From the NCBI RefSeq assembly GCF_025144665.1, contig NZ_CP102294.1, positions 2,418,001 through 2,482,000 on the forward strand: a stretch of 64,000 bases of DNA, given 5' to 3'. Under the pieces are notes generated by a model that worked only from the letters and a program-made list of their open reading frames with translations, did not search any database and was not told the DNA's origin. Below are positions 1 to 8,322 of this stretch, piece after piece. Each line of letters starts with the position of its first letter. Position 1 is the stretch's first letter. Made by a program: the position numbers and the translations under genes. This DNA is from Alistipes ihumii AP11 (GTDB lineage Bacteria > Bacteroidota > Bacteroidia > Bacteroidales > Rikenellaceae).

Positions 1-168
1 GCTGACGAGCGAGTCGATGTTGAAATAGGCTATGTCTCCGCCCGCTGCGACGGCCGATTGGCTGCTGTCGGCTCCGGTTACGGCCCCGCCTGCCGTCGAG
101 GCGCTGTTTTTGTTGTTGCAGGCAGCCAGAAGAAGTGCGGCTGATACGGCGATCAAGATTCTTTTCAT
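1..168 (-). CDS. OmpH/Skp-like lipoprotein, partial (3' end outside window)
   Basis: Only the N-terminal 56 codons lie in the window; the gene continues past base 1. The protein starts MKRILIAVSAALLLAAC, a lipoprotein signal with Cys17, followed by a low-complexity Asn/Ser/Ala/Gly linker and then GGDIAYFNIDSLVS. An 'IAYxNxDSL' start after a short linker is typical of Bacteroidetes OmpH/Skp-family periplasmic chaperones, which bind unfolded outer-membrane proteins. No acidic cluster follows the Cys, so surface export is not predicted. The assignment rests on a short stretch. A TAnnTTTG-type box lies upstream at 261-268. It is divergent from ruvA. Confidence 0.55.
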   Translation of the reverse strand, partial: MKRILIAVSAALLLAACNNKNSASTAGGAVTGADSSQSAVAAGGDIAYFNIDSLVS

Positions 169-260
169 GTTCGGTTGTTGTGGTTTGTTGAAATCTCCGG
201 GACGCCGCCGTTTCCGCTGCCGAAAGGCCGGCGCACGGCCGTTCCCGGTTTATTGTTGTG

Positions 261-268
261 CAAATATA
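261..268 (-). promoter_or_regulatory. Predicted -7 box for the OmpH-like gene
   Basis: The minus strand reads TATATTTG, matching the Bacteroidetes -7 consensus TAnnTTTG. It lies 93 nt upstream of the ATG at 168. I see no clear TTTG -33 box at the right spacing. Confidence 0.4.
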
Positions 269-290
269 TAAATATTTCCTTTTGTTTGAC

Positions 291-298
291 TAATTTTG
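291..298 (+). promoter_or_regulatory. Predicted -7 box for ruvA
   Basis: TAATTTTG matches TAnnTTTG and lies 20 nt before the ruvA ATG at 319, giving a very short leader. No convincing -33 box is visible. Confidence 0.45.
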
Positions 299-318
299 CC
301 TTAAAATAGGAAAGGATT

Positions 319-906
319 ATGTATGAGTACGTAACGGGTCGGGTCGAGACGCTCTCGCCGACGGCGGCCGTTCTGGAGGCCGGAGGTATAGGCTATTGGC
401 TGAACATATCGCTGCAGACTTTTTCGCAGATAGGCGATCGGGCCGAGGTCCGGCTGTACACGCATTTCGTCGTGCGCGAGGATGCGCAGGTGCTTTACGG
501 CTTTTTCAGCCGGGAAGAGCGCGACATTTTTCGGGCGCTGCTGGGCGTGTCGGGCGTCGGAGGCAATACGGCCCGCATGATTCTTTCCGCCTTCACGGCC
601 GACGAGGTACGGACGATTATCGCCGCCGGACAGGCCGACGTGCTCAAGAGCGTCAAAGGACTCGGTATCAAAACGGCCCAAAAGATCATCGTCGAGCTGA
701 GGGACAAGATCGGAGCCGTCTGCCCGGCGAACGAGGCGCTGCCGCTGCGGCAGGCGGCCGACGGAACGTTCGACGAGGCGCTTTCGGCCCTGACGATGCT
801 CGGTTTTGCCCGGCAGGCCAGCGAGAAGGTGCTCCGCGCGCTGCGGAAAGAGATGCCTGCGGCTACGGTCGAGGAGCTCGTGAGACAAGCGCTCAAGCGC
901 CTGTAA
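319..906 (+). CDS. ruvA: Holliday junction branch migration protein RuvA
   Basis: This 195-aa protein has the usual RuvA length. RuvA binds four-way junctions as a tetramer and recruits the RuvB helicase motors and RuvC resolvase during recombinational repair. The N-terminal OB-fold region (about 1-62) starts MYEYVTGRVETLSPTAAVLE. Two helix-hairpin-helix DNA-binding motifs follow, GVSGVGGNTAR (about 75) and VKGLGIKTAQKI (about 112). A variable linker leads to the C-terminal RuvB-contact helices (about 150-195; ALSALTMLGFARQASEKVL). ruvB and ruvC are not in the window. The next gene is a phosphate transporter about 200 bp on with its own promoter-like box, so ruvA appears to be transcribed alone. 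Confidence 0.96.
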   Translation: MYEYVTGRVETLSPTAAVLEAGGIGYWLNISLQTFSQIGDRAEVRLYTHFVVREDAQVLYGFFSREERDIFRALLGVSGVGGNTARMILSAFTADEVRTIIAAGQADVLKSVKGLGIKTAQKIIVELRDKIGAVCPANEALPLRQAADGTFDEALSALTMLGFARQASEKVLRALRKEMPAATVEELVRQALKRL

Positions 907-949
907 GGAACTTTGTCGGATGCGTCGCGCGGGTAAATTTGACCCGATT

Positions 950-982
950 GTTGCAAGTTTATGCCATTTTGTTCTATTTTTG
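950..982 (+). promoter_or_regulatory. Predicted promoter for the Pit transporter
   Basis: GTTG at 950-953, a 21-nt spacer and TATTTTTG at 975-982 fit the Bacteroidetes -33/-7 pattern with one mismatch in the -33. A second -7-like box, TAAATTTG, is at 934-941. The leader to the ATG at 1104 would be about 115 nt. Confidence 0.45.
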
Positions 983-1103
983 TTGCCGAATTTGAAAGGG
1001 ACAGGCCGCTAAGGTACGGGAAATGACCGGTATGACGGCCGGAAGAGAGGGCCGGGACAAGGGTTTTTCGCATGACCCCGAAATGCATTTAAATCGAAAT
1101 CGT

Positions 1104-3332
1104 ATGGATCTGTATCTTGCCATCGTTGTCATCATGCTGGTTCTGGCCGTGGCCGGGCTGGTCGTCGGTGTTTCCAACGACGCGGTGAATTTTCTCAATT
1201 CGGCCTTAGGCTCCAAGGCGGCGCCCCGCTATGTGATCATGACCGTCGCGTCGGTCGGCATCATCGTCGGGGCCATTACCTCCAGCGGTATGATGGAGGT
1301 CGCGCGCAGCGGCGTGTTCCATCCGCAGATGTTCACGTTCGCCGAGGTGATGCTGCTGTTTCTGGCGGTGATGTTCACGAACGTGATTCTGCTCGACCTG
1401 TTCAATACGCTGGGCATGCCGACGTCGACGACCGTTTCGCTCGTGTTCGGTCTGCTGGGCGCGGCGGTAGGCATCTGCGTATTCAAGCTCTCGAGCGGCT
1501 CGGTCGTGACGATGCCCGACGGCGATCCGGCCTCGATGGCCGACATGATCAACACGGGCAATGCGATGGCGATCATCGGTGGAATCCTGATCTCGGTGGC
1601 GATCGCTTTCGTGTGCGGAACGGTCGTCATGTACATTACCCGGCTTATCTTCTCTTTCCGCTACCAGAAGAAGCTGCGCACCGTCGGCGCGCTATGGTGC
1701 GGGATCGCGCTGACGGCTATTTCCTATTTCGCCGTCTTCAAAGGGCTCAAAGGCACTTCGGTCATTCCCGCGCATGCGATGGCGTGGATGGAACACCATA
1801 CGCTGGCTATGCTGGCAGCTATGGTAGCAGGCTGGAGTCTGCTGATGTCGTTGCTGAGTCTTCTGAAAATCAATATACTGCGATTGACCGTGTTGGCCGG
1901 GACCTTTTCGCTCGCGCTTGCCTTCGCGGGTAACGACCTGGTGAACTTCATCGGCGTTTTCGTAGCCGGAGTGGACGCTTACGACGTGGCGAAGACGACC
2001 GGCGACAGCTCGATGCTGATGGGCAGCCTGAACGATCCGGTTGTCGCTAATATGCTGATTCTGTTCCTCTCGGGACTCGTTATGGTCGTCACGCTGTGGT
2101 TTTCCAAGAAAGCCCGCGCGGTTTCCGATACGGAAATCAACCTGGCACGTCAGGACGTCGGCGTCGAGCGGTTCGGTTCGACTTCCATTTCACGCGCGAT
2201 CGTTCGCAGCGCGCTGAATGTCAATAGGAACTACGAGAAATACACGCCCGACCGCATCCAGCGTTTCGTCGCCAGCCGATTCGTGCCGGTGCTCAACCGC
2301 AAGGACAAGGCTCCGTTCGACCTGATCCGGGCGACGGTCAATCTGACGGTGGCCTCGATTCTGATCTCGTCGGCTACTTCGTTGCAGTTGCCGCTCTCGA
2401 CGACCTATGTGACATTCATGGTCGCGATGGGCAGCTCGCTGTCCGACCGGGCTTGGGGCCGCGAAAGCGCCGTATATCGGATTACAGGCGTGCTGACGGT
2501 GATCGCGGGTTGGTTTTTCACGGCTCTGGTCGCCTTTACGATCGCGTTCGTCGTAGCGGCGGCTCTGGTTTGGGGCGGTACGATCGCGCTGGTCGTGCTG
2601 ACCGTGCTGTGCGCCTACCTGCTGTTCGAGAGCACCGTGCTCCATAACCGCAAGCTGAAGAAGGACGCTGCCAAGGAGGCCGAAATGAAGGCGCTCTCGG
2701 ACGAGGGATCGATCGTCGACCGCTGCATCCGCGAGGTAACGGACACGATGAGCAAGGTGACGACGATTTACAATCAGACGCTGATCGGCTTGTTCAACGA
2801 AGACCGCAAACTGCTCAAGCAGATGGTGCGCGAATCGGAAGCCCTTTATCAGGCGGCTCACGAGCGCAAGCACGAGGTGCTTCCGACGCTGCTCGAGTTG
2901 CAGGAGAATTATGTCGAGACGGGGCATTATTATGTGCAGATCGTCGATTATCTCGACGAGGTCGCCAAGGCGCTGGTCCACATCACGCGGCCGAGCTTCG
3001 ACCATATCAACAACAACCACGAGGGATTCCGCGTCGATCAGTTGGAGGATCTGAAGAGGGTCAACGAGCAGGTCAGCACGATCTATACGAAAATCAACGA
3101 GATGCTTCGGACGAACCGTTTCGAGCAGCTCGACGAGATTCTGCGCCTGAGGGACGAGCTGTTCGATACGCTGGCCGCGGCGATCAAGAGCCAGATCAAG
3201 CGCGTGAAGGCCAAGGCTTCGACCACGCGAAGCAGCATACTCTACCTGACGATCATCAACGAAACCAAGACGATGGTGCTGCAAAGCCGGAATCTGCTCA
3301 AATCGCAGAAATATTTCCTCAGCAAATCGTAG
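1104..3332 (+). CDS. PiT-family inorganic phosphate transporter with C-terminal PhoU-like domain
   Basis: This 742-aa inner-membrane protein is predicted to bring in inorganic phosphate coupled to Na+ or H+. The PiT signature occurs in both halves: GVSNDAVNFLNSALGSKAA near the N terminus and FAGNDLVNFIGVFVAG in the middle, with about ten hydrophobic segments. After the last membrane segment (about residue 535) comes a roughly 200-residue charged, helical region resembling PhoU/DUF47, a fusion common in Bacteroidetes. The frame is open from an ATG at 1023, but ATG 1104 (MDLYLAIVVIMLVLAV) places the first membrane helix at the N terminus as in relatives and is preferred. A strong terminator follows. 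Confidence 0.9.
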   Translation: MDLYLAIVVIMLVLAVAGLVVGVSNDAVNFLNSALGSKAAPRYVIMTVASVGIIVGAITSSGMMEVARSGVFHPQMFTFAEVMLLFLAVMFTNVILLDLFNTLGMPTSTTVSLVFGLLGAAVGICVFKLSSGSVVTMPDGDPASMADMINTGNAMAIIGGILISVAIAFVCGTVVMYITRLIFSFRYQKKLRTVGALWCGIALTAISYFAVFKGLKGTSVIPAHAMAWMEHHTLAMLAAMVAGWSLLMSLLSLLKINILRLTVLAGTFSLALAFAGNDLVNFIGVFVAGVDAYDVAKTTGDSSMLMGSLNDPVVANMLILFLSGLVMVVTLWFSKKARAVSDTEINLARQDVGVERFGSTSISRAIVRSALNVNRNYEKYTPDRIQRFVASRFVPVLNRKDKAPFDLIRATVNLTVASILISSATSLQLPLSTTYVTFMVAMGSSLSDRAWGRESAVYRITGVLTVIAGWFFTALVAFTIAFVVAAALVWGGTIALVVLTVLCAYLLFESTVLHNRKLKKDAAKEAEMKALSDEGSIVDRCIREVTDTMSKVTTIYNQTLIGLFNEDRKLLKQMVRESEALYQAAHERKHEVLPTLLELQENYVETGHYYVQIVDYLDEVAKALVHITRPSFDHINNNHEGFRVDQLEDLKRVNEQVSTIYTKINEMLRTNRFEQLDEILRLRDELFDTLAAAIKSQIKRVKAKASTTRSSILYLTIINETKTMVLQSRNLLKSQKYFLSKS

Positions 3333-3358
3333 TTGCCGGGGAAAGTCGGTATCGTACG

Positions 3359-3386
3359 AAAGCCGGGCGGCAAGCCCGGCTTTTTT
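3359..3386 (+). terminator. Rho-independent terminator after the Pit transporter gene
   Basis: AAAGCCGGGC, loop GGCAA, GCCCGGCTTT gives a perfect 10-bp stem followed by a run of six T. It starts 26 nt after the stop codon. Confidence 0.9.
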
Positions 3387-3455
3387 CGTGGGATTTTCGT
3401 GCCCGGGGCAATATTTTTGATTATTCGCAGTTTAATAGGCAAGCGCGCGGGTTCG

Positions 3456-3487
3456 TTTGGTTTTGGATGAAAAAAAATGTAGATTTG
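3456..3487 (+). promoter_or_regulatory. Bacteroidetes-type promoter for the FKBP lipoprotein operon
   Basis: TTTG (3456-3459), a 20-nt spacer and TAGATTTG (3480-3487) match the consensus fully. Transcription should start near 3492. That is downstream of the first in-frame ATG at 3467, so translation must begin later, which supports the TTG at 3506. Confidence 0.7.
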
Positions 3488-3505
3488 TACGCTAAAACGG
3501 GGATA

Positions 3506-4051
3506 TTGAAGCGGTTTACTCAAATAGTGCTGATCTCGGCCGGATCTCTTGCGCTCGCCTGCGCCAAGGAAGACGATGCCGTGACCTCGCAACGGTCCGC
3601 GATCGAGAGCTTTCTCGATTCGAGAGGCTGGGAGTATGCCGAAGCCTCGGGCGTATACCGCTACACGATCAACGCCGACCGGCCGGAGTACGAGAGCGAA
3701 CCGCAGATCGCCTACGGTGACTCGGTCGTTTTCGATTTCGCCGCTTATCTCTTTTCGGGCTCGGTGAGCGCGACGGAAGTGCCCTATTATACGAATATCC
3801 GTTCGTTGGTCGAAGGAGATACCGTGCTGAATACGGAGTATTGGAGCTTCGAACCTCAGCGGGTCGTGCTCGGAGCGACGCCGATGATCCGGGGACTTAC
3901 TTACGGGTTGCAAGGCGCCCGCGAGAGCGACTCGCTTCAGTTGTTCGTCACCTCGGATCTGGCTTACGGCAGCGGGAATACGGGCGTCGTGGACGGCGAT
4001 CAGGCGACGAGATGGTTTGTCTATATCGAAAAAGTGATTAAGAATGAATAA
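3506..4051 (+). CDS. FKBP-type peptidyl-prolyl isomerase lipoprotein
   Basis: From the proposed TTG start at 3506 the protein has 181 aa and begins MKRFTQIVLISAGSLALAC, a compact lipoprotein signal. An ATG at 3467 is in frame but lies before the predicted transcription start and would add 13 residues that spoil the signal peptide. After the Cys comes A-K-E-D-D, fitting the Bacteroidetes lipoprotein export signal for surface display. The C-terminal half resembles FKBP folds: LGATPMIRGLTYGLQG and TSDLAYGSGNTGV match the 'xxVIxGxxxGLxxM' and 'PxxxAYG' regions. Several active-site aromatics of classical FKBPs are not obvious, so catalysis is uncertain. It overlaps the next FKBP gene by 8 nt. Confidence 0.75.
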   Translation: MKRFTQIVLISAGSLALACAKEDDAVTSQRSAIESFLDSRGWEYAEASGVYRYTINADRPEYESEPQIAYGDSVVFDFAAYLFSGSVSATEVPYYTNIRSLVEGDTVLNTEYWSFEPQRVVLGATPMIRGLTYGLQGARESDSLQLFVTSDLAYGSGNTGVVDGDQATRWFVYIEKVIKNE

Positions 4052-5432
4052 AGCAGTTCGCATTGCATGGGCCGTGTCGATCGTCGCGATCGTGGCCGCT
4101 TCCTGTGCCAAGGAGCCTTCGGATAATCTGGGCGAGAAGCAGATGGCCGCTTTCGACGCATGGGTGGGCCTGTACGGCGACGGCGCGGAGAAGCAGCCTT
4201 CGGGCATTTACATCAAGAAACTGCACTCCGCCTCGGGAGTAATCAAGCCCCCGGTCGAGTACGACTGGATACAGCTGAACTATACCGGCCGGATCATGGT
4301 CGACGGCGACGTGTTCGTCACGCGCGACAGCGCGGTAGCCGTCGAGCAGGGTACTTTCGAGTACTTTACGCACTATGTGCCCCAGATGATTCAGTTCTAC
4401 GAGGACGGCGACCTGCCTCAGGGCGTGTACGACGCCGTGGGTACGATGAACGAGGGGGATCGCGTCCGGGTGTACGTTCCCTACACGCTCGCTTACGGCA
4501 ACTACGGCCGGTCGTTTACCGGAGGGTATCAGGGGCAGGTATCGAGCGTTCCGGCCCAGACGCCTATCATCATGGATCTGGAGCTGAAGAAGATCATTTC
4601 GGACCCGCTTCGGGACGAGAGCAACGAAGTGGCTCAGTATGCGTCCCGTAACTGGGGACAGACCATAGCCGACACGCTGAAGACGGGGCTTTACCGCCGG
4701 TCGCTCCGCACGGGGCTCGATACCGCGACGGTCAAGGACGACTCGATAGCTTACGTCTACTATGTGGGGCGTTTTATGGACGGATTCGTCTTCGACACGA
4801 ATATCGCCGATACGGCGCGCAAGTACCACATCTACGATAACAGCAGCTCGTCCAAGTACGACTCGCTCGTGGTGTCGCTCAAGTCGGAGGATACGTCGGT
4901 AGTCCGCGGCTTCTATGAGGCCATCAAGGGAATGAGGTACGGGGAGACGGCCGAAGCCCTTTTCACTTCTACGTACGGCTACGGCAGCACCGGTCAGGCC
5001 GGGACCTCCACCACCACCGAGATACCTCCCTATGCTCCTTTGATGTTCACGATCGAGGTGATTCCGCTTAACGGGGACGGTACGGCCCAGCACCCGTACA
5101 ATATCACGGCGGTCAAGGGCCTTCCGCAGGAGGAGAGCGACGTGTGGATCACCGGTTATATCGTCGGCGTGGTCGACGGCACGAGCGTGGAGGAGAACGC
5201 CCAGTACGCCCAGACCGTTTCGGTCAAGACCAATATTCTGCTCTCCGACAAGCGCACGGCCAAGAAAGCCAGCGAGGTGATCGCCGTAGAGTTGCCCGAA
5301 GGCCCGATCCGCGATGCGTTGAATCTGGCCGACAATAAGCTGAACTATCGGGTCAAGATCGCCCTGAAAGGCAATATTCGTCCTTATTTGGGCCAGAGAG
5401 GCATGACGGGCGTGACTCAGTACGTGAAATAA
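4044..5432 (+). CDS. Lipoprotein with two FKBP-like domains and a C-terminal DUF6359 domain
   Basis: This 462-aa protein has a lipoprotein signal, MNKAVRIAWA then VSIVAIVAASC, with Cys21. Residues about 60-185 form a first FKBP-like domain (YDWIQLNYTGRIMVDGDVF, later RVYVPYTLAYGNYG). Residues about 195-345 form a second (YVYYVGRFMDGFVFDT; GMRYGETAEALFTSTYGYGS). Residues about 350-462 (DVWITGYIVGVVDG, TNILLSDKRTAKKASE, IRDALNLADN) look like DUF6359, an OB-like domain of Bacteroidetes surface proteins. It is probably envelope-anchored and may act as a foldase or binding protein. The 8-nt overlap with the upstream FKBP gene implies translational coupling. A clear terminator follows. Confidence 0.75.
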   Translation: MNKAVRIAWAVSIVAIVAASCAKEPSDNLGEKQMAAFDAWVGLYGDGAEKQPSGIYIKKLHSASGVIKPPVEYDWIQLNYTGRIMVDGDVFVTRDSAVAVEQGTFEYFTHYVPQMIQFYEDGDLPQGVYDAVGTMNEGDRVRVYVPYTLAYGNYGRSFTGGYQGQVSSVPAQTPIIMDLELKKIISDPLRDESNEVAQYASRNWGQTIADTLKTGLYRRSLRTGLDTATVKDDSIAYVYYVGRFMDGFVFDTNIADTARKYHIYDNSSSSKYDSLVVSLKSEDTSVVRGFYEAIKGMRYGETAEALFTSTYGYGSTGQAGTSTTTEIPPYAPLMFTIEVIPLNGDGTAQHPYNITAVKGLPQEESDVWITGYIVGVVDGTSVEENAQYAQTVSVKTNILLSDKRTAKKASEVIAVELPEGPIRDALNLADNKLNYRVKIALKGNIRPYLGQRGMTGVTQYVK

Positions 5433-5454
5433 TTTTTTCGGTCGATATTTGAAA

Positions 5455-5488
5455 GGGGGAGAGCTGATGCTCTCCCCCGATTATTTTG
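5455..5488 (+). terminator. Rho-independent terminator of the FKBP operon
   Basis: GGGGGAGAGC, loop TGAT, GCTCTCCCCC forms a perfect 10-bp stem (5455-5478), followed by the T-rich stretch GATTATTTTG. Confidence 0.85.
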
Positions 5489-5533
5489 TCTCTGTGGCGA
5501 TTTTTCGTACCTTTCCGCCTCGATTGCAAGACG

Positions 5534-6253
5534 ATGGCCAACGACTATTTCGCTTTCAAACGGTTCACCGTCCGTCAGCCCCGCTCGGCGATGAGGGTGG
5601 GCACCGACGGCGTGTTGCTCGGCGCATGGTGCGATTCGGCGCCGGCGGGCGGGCGGATGCTCGATGTCGGTACGGGAACGGGAGTGATCGCGCTGATTCT
5701 GGCCCAGCGCAATCCGTCGGCCCGGATCGACGCCGTCGAGATCGACGAGGGGAGCTGTCTCGATGCCGAGGGCAATTTCGCCGCGTCGCCTTGGGCCGGT
5801 CGGCTGACTCTTTACCGTCGTCCGTTCGCCGATTTCGCGGCCGGATGCACGGTCCGGTACGACCGGATCGTGTCGAATCCTCCCTATTTCGTCGCATCGC
5901 TCAAATCGCCCGATCCGGCCCGCACGGCAGCGCGGCATGCGGAGTCCCTGTCCTATGCCGATCTGGCCGCAGGGGCTGCGCGGTTGCTCGTTCCCTCCGG
6001 ACGGTTGTCGGTAATCTTGCCTGCCGAGACCGCATGCGACTTTGCGGCATCGGCTTTGAACGAGGGATTGTACCAGGTGCGCGCACTGGCCGTGCATACG
6101 GTTCCGGGCGGTCCCGTCAGGCGGCTGTGCGCGGAGTTTTCCCCCCGGCGGCAGGATTTGCAGGAGGAGACGCTCGTGATCGAAGCCGAAGACCGCCGAG
6201 GGTACAGTGCCCGTTACAAAGAGCTGACGGGCGATTTTTACCTGAAGATGTAA
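5534..6253 (+). CDS. trmN6: tRNA1(Val) (adenine(37)-N6)-methyltransferase family protein
   Basis: This 239-aa class I SAM-dependent methyltransferase resembles TrmN6/YfiC, which methylates N6 of A37 in tRNA-Val. The SAM-binding motif I is MLDVGTGTGVIALIL. The catalytic motif of N6-adenine methyltransferases, NPPY, is in RIVSNPPYFVASL. The N terminus YFAFKRFTVRQPRSAMRVG and the GTDGVLLGAW block fit the family. ATG 5534 (MANDYFAFKRF) matches relatives better than ATG 5486 upstream, which lies only 8 nt after the terminator stem of the previous operon. The exact tRNA substrate is inferred from family membership. Confidence 0.85.
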   Translation: MANDYFAFKRFTVRQPRSAMRVGTDGVLLGAWCDSAPAGGRMLDVGTGTGVIALILAQRNPSARIDAVEIDEGSCLDAEGNFAASPWAGRLTLYRRPFADFAAGCTVRYDRIVSNPPYFVASLKSPDPARTAARHAESLSYADLAAGAARLLVPSGRLSVILPAETACDFAASALNEGLYQVRALAVHTVPGGPVRRLCAEFSPRRQDLQEETLVIEAEDRRGYSARYKELTGDFYLKM

Positions 6254-6275
6254 GTCTCTTTTTGGAAAAATAGTA

Positions 6276-6283
6276 TAACTTTG
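6276..6283 (+). promoter_or_regulatory. Predicted -7 box for the DUF4831 gene
   Basis: TAACTTTG matches the TAnnTTTG consensus and lies 48 nt upstream of ATG 6332. A TTTG at 6261-6264 is too close (11 nt) to be a normal -33 box. Confidence 0.45.
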
Positions 6284-6331
6284 TTTGGTTCGGTGTCCCG
6301 AGGAGGATGCCGACGGACATAAACTAAAAGG

Positions 6332-7369
6332 ATGATTATGAGAAAGCTGATGATTTCGGTGCTGGCGGGTTCCCTGACTGTTGCGGGCGCGTCGGCTCAA
6401 GTGAAAGCTTACAAGCCGTCCAAGCCGATGGAGGGGAATACGGTGGCCTATGCGTTGCCTCGCTCGGTGGTTCGCGTGCAGGTCGTTGCCGAAAGGGAGA
6501 GCGTGCGAGTGGGCCCGTATGCCCGCTTCGCTCAGAAACTTCTGGGCGTGATGGCTCCGCTCGCGGACAAAGACATCTACACGATTCAGAGCGCGACGCT
6601 CTGCGCGGCTCAGGAAGCCGATCCGGCCGAAGTGTATGCGTTGGACAATCCCGACAAGAGCCCGCTGAGAATTTACGACGTGACTCCGGAAGGGTTCGTA
6701 GCGGCGTCCGCTGCCGGCCAGAAGCCTCTGCCTCCTGCATGGGACTGCGCGGGTCCGCTTCGCGGGCCTGTTCCCGACCGTTGCGAGGCGGTGTCTTATC
6801 TGGACAGCGATACCTCGTTCGTCAAGGTGTCGGTCGATCGGCTGAGCCTCGTCGAGAAAAGTCCCGAGTCGATGGCGCAGGATGCCGCCAATGCGATCTT
6901 CTCGTTGCGGCGCCATCGGATCGATCTGGTGACGGGCGAGGCGGGCGAGAACGTGTTCGGCGCGGGCCTGAAGGCTGCGCTTGAAGAGATCGACCGGCTG
7001 GAGCAGGAGTATCTGTCGCTGTTTCTGGGCAAGCAGTTCCGTCAAAGAATCGTCCGGGAATTCAGCGTCGTGCCGTCGAAGGACGAGCCGGCGACGGTCG
7101 TCTGCCGTTTTTCTGATACCGCCGGCTTGCTGTCCGCGGACGATCTGTCGGGTCGGCCCGTCCTGCTGGAGCTCGCTCCCGAGAACAAGGCACAGAGCTT
7201 GGCTCCGGAGCGTCGCGCTTCGAAGGATTCGCGCAGCACGATTCTTTACCGCGTGGCCGACATGGTGAATTGCCGGCTGATGGACGGCAATCGCGAAATC
7301 GCGCAGAGCCGTCTGCCTTTGTATCAGTTCGGGCAGGTGATCGAGTTGCCCGTGACGTCGGTCAAATAG
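6332..7369 (+). CDS. DUF4831 family secreted protein
   Basis: This 345-aa protein starts with a signal peptide (MIMRKLMISVLAGS, then LTVAGASAQ). The body, with YALPRSVVRVQVVAERESV, GPYARFAQKLLGV and the block AANAIFSLRRHRIDLVTGEA, fits DUF4831, a Bacteroidetes-restricted periplasmic family of unknown function. The second in-frame ATG at 6338 (MRKLMISVL) is an equally good start. No catalytic motif is recognisable. The AlkD-like gene begins only 7 nt after its stop, so the two are likely co-transcribed although no shared role is obvious. Confidence 0.75.
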   Translation: MIMRKLMISVLAGSLTVAGASAQVKAYKPSKPMEGNTVAYALPRSVVRVQVVAERESVRVGPYARFAQKLLGVMAPLADKDIYTIQSATLCAAQEADPAEVYALDNPDKSPLRIYDVTPEGFVAASAAGQKPLPPAWDCAGPLRGPVPDRCEAVSYLDSDTSFVKVSVDRLSLVEKSPESMAQDAANAIFSLRRHRIDLVTGEAGENVFGAGLKAALEEIDRLEQEYLSLFLGKQFRQRIVREFSVVPSKDEPATVVCRFSDTAGLLSADDLSGRPVLLELAPENKAQSLAPERRASKDSRSTILYRVADMVNCRLMDGNREIAQSRLPLYQFGQVIELPVTSVK

Positions 7370-7376
7370 CCGGGAC

Positions 7377-8057
7377 ATGGACGATACCCAGCGAATGATC
7401 GGTCTGTTGCGCCGGCTGAAGGTGGAAATGAACGGGGCTGTCGTCGATGCCATGCGCAGCCGGGGTCTCGACTATCCGCTCAGCTACGGCGTTTCCGTGC
7501 CGACGATCAGGGAGATCGCGAAAGCGTACGCTCCGGCGCATGCTTTCGCCTTGTTTCTTTTCAGGCAGCAGGTTCGGGAGCTGAAGCTCGCGGCCGCCTT
7601 TATCGACGACCCTTCGGAAGTGACTGCCGCTCAGATGCGGGAGTGGGCGGACGGTCTGACCAATACCGAGTTGGTCGAACAGGTCGTCAGCGCGCTGTTC
7701 CGCCATGCGCCCGATGCTCCGGATATGGCTTTGGAATGGATGGGCTCGCCGGAGCCGATGAAGCGGTATGCCGGCTTGCTGACGGCTGCGTCGGCTATCC
7801 GCGCGGAAAAGAACCGCGCATGGGCCGACCGTTTTTTCGAACAGGCAGACCGGATCGCCCGGCGAGGCGATTTGGAGAGTTTTGTCGGCCGGGGGCTGGT
7901 GATGCTGATGCGCTCGCTGGCGACCGTCTCGCCCTCTTTGTGCGAACGGGTGAAGCTTTGGGAGCAGCTGTGTGCGGCTTCGGCGGACGGAACGCTTCGC
8001 GAAGTCGCCGGAGAGCTGCAATGGCAGTTGGAGTATATGGAGGGCGGCTCGGACTGA
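7377..8057 (+). CDS. AlkD-like DNA alkylation repair protein
   Basis: This 226-aa, all-helical, probably cytoplasmic protein resembles the HEAT-repeat-like DNA alkylation repair (AlkD/AlkC superfamily) glycosylases, which excise alkylated bases. Family-like features are LSYGVSVPTIREIAKAYAP near residue 37, FRQQVRELKLAAAFIDDP near 61 and LEWMGSPEPMKRYAGLLT near 118. I cannot place the catalytic Asp and Trp of AlkD with confidence, and the NTELVEQ segment sits where the family often has an acidic residue, so activity is not assured. It follows the DUF4831 gene by 7 nt and is closed by a strong terminator. Confidence 0.75.
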   Translation: MDDTQRMIGLLRRLKVEMNGAVVDAMRSRGLDYPLSYGVSVPTIREIAKAYAPAHAFALFLFRQQVRELKLAAAFIDDPSEVTAAQMREWADGLTNTELVEQVVSALFRHAPDAPDMALEWMGSPEPMKRYAGLLTAASAIRAEKNRAWADRFFEQADRIARRGDLESFVGRGLVMLMRSLATVSPSLCERVKLWEQLCAASADGTLREVAGELQWQLEYMEGGSD

Positions 8058-8090
8058 CGTCGGCGGAAGCGAGGACCGTTTATAGACAGG

Positions 8091-8121
8091 CGCAACGGAT
8101 CGTCCGATCCGTTGCGTTTTT
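8091..8121 (+). terminator. Rho-independent terminator after the AlkD-like gene
   Basis: CGCAACGGATC, loop GTCC, GATCCGTTGCG makes a perfect 11-bp stem followed by TTTTT. It starts 34 nt after the stop codon. queG converges from the other side. Confidence 0.9.
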
Positions 8122-8322
8122 CGTTCGGAGAAACGCGCGGCGGAAGTGCGACCGGCGATCGTTCCGGGCGGCGGGGTCCGTTCGGCTTGCCGGCTCGGCG
8201 ATGTCGGACGCTCCCCATGTCGGCCGATGAAAAGCCCGGCCGGCCGTTGTGGAACGGTATGTGCATCGTTACGGCACGAAGAGGAAGGTTGCCGGGGCTG
8301 TCGTGGATGCGGTCGGACGAGC

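Noticed and set aside
2190-3284. 364-codon open frame antisense to the Pit transporter
   Set aside because: Rich in Arg/Gln/His and lacking motifs; the Pit gene with its PhoU-like domain is clear.
8091-8121. Use of the hairpin as a queG terminator
   Set aside because: On the minus strand there is no T-run after the stem and it lies over 200 nt past the queG stop; it fits the AlkD-like gene better.
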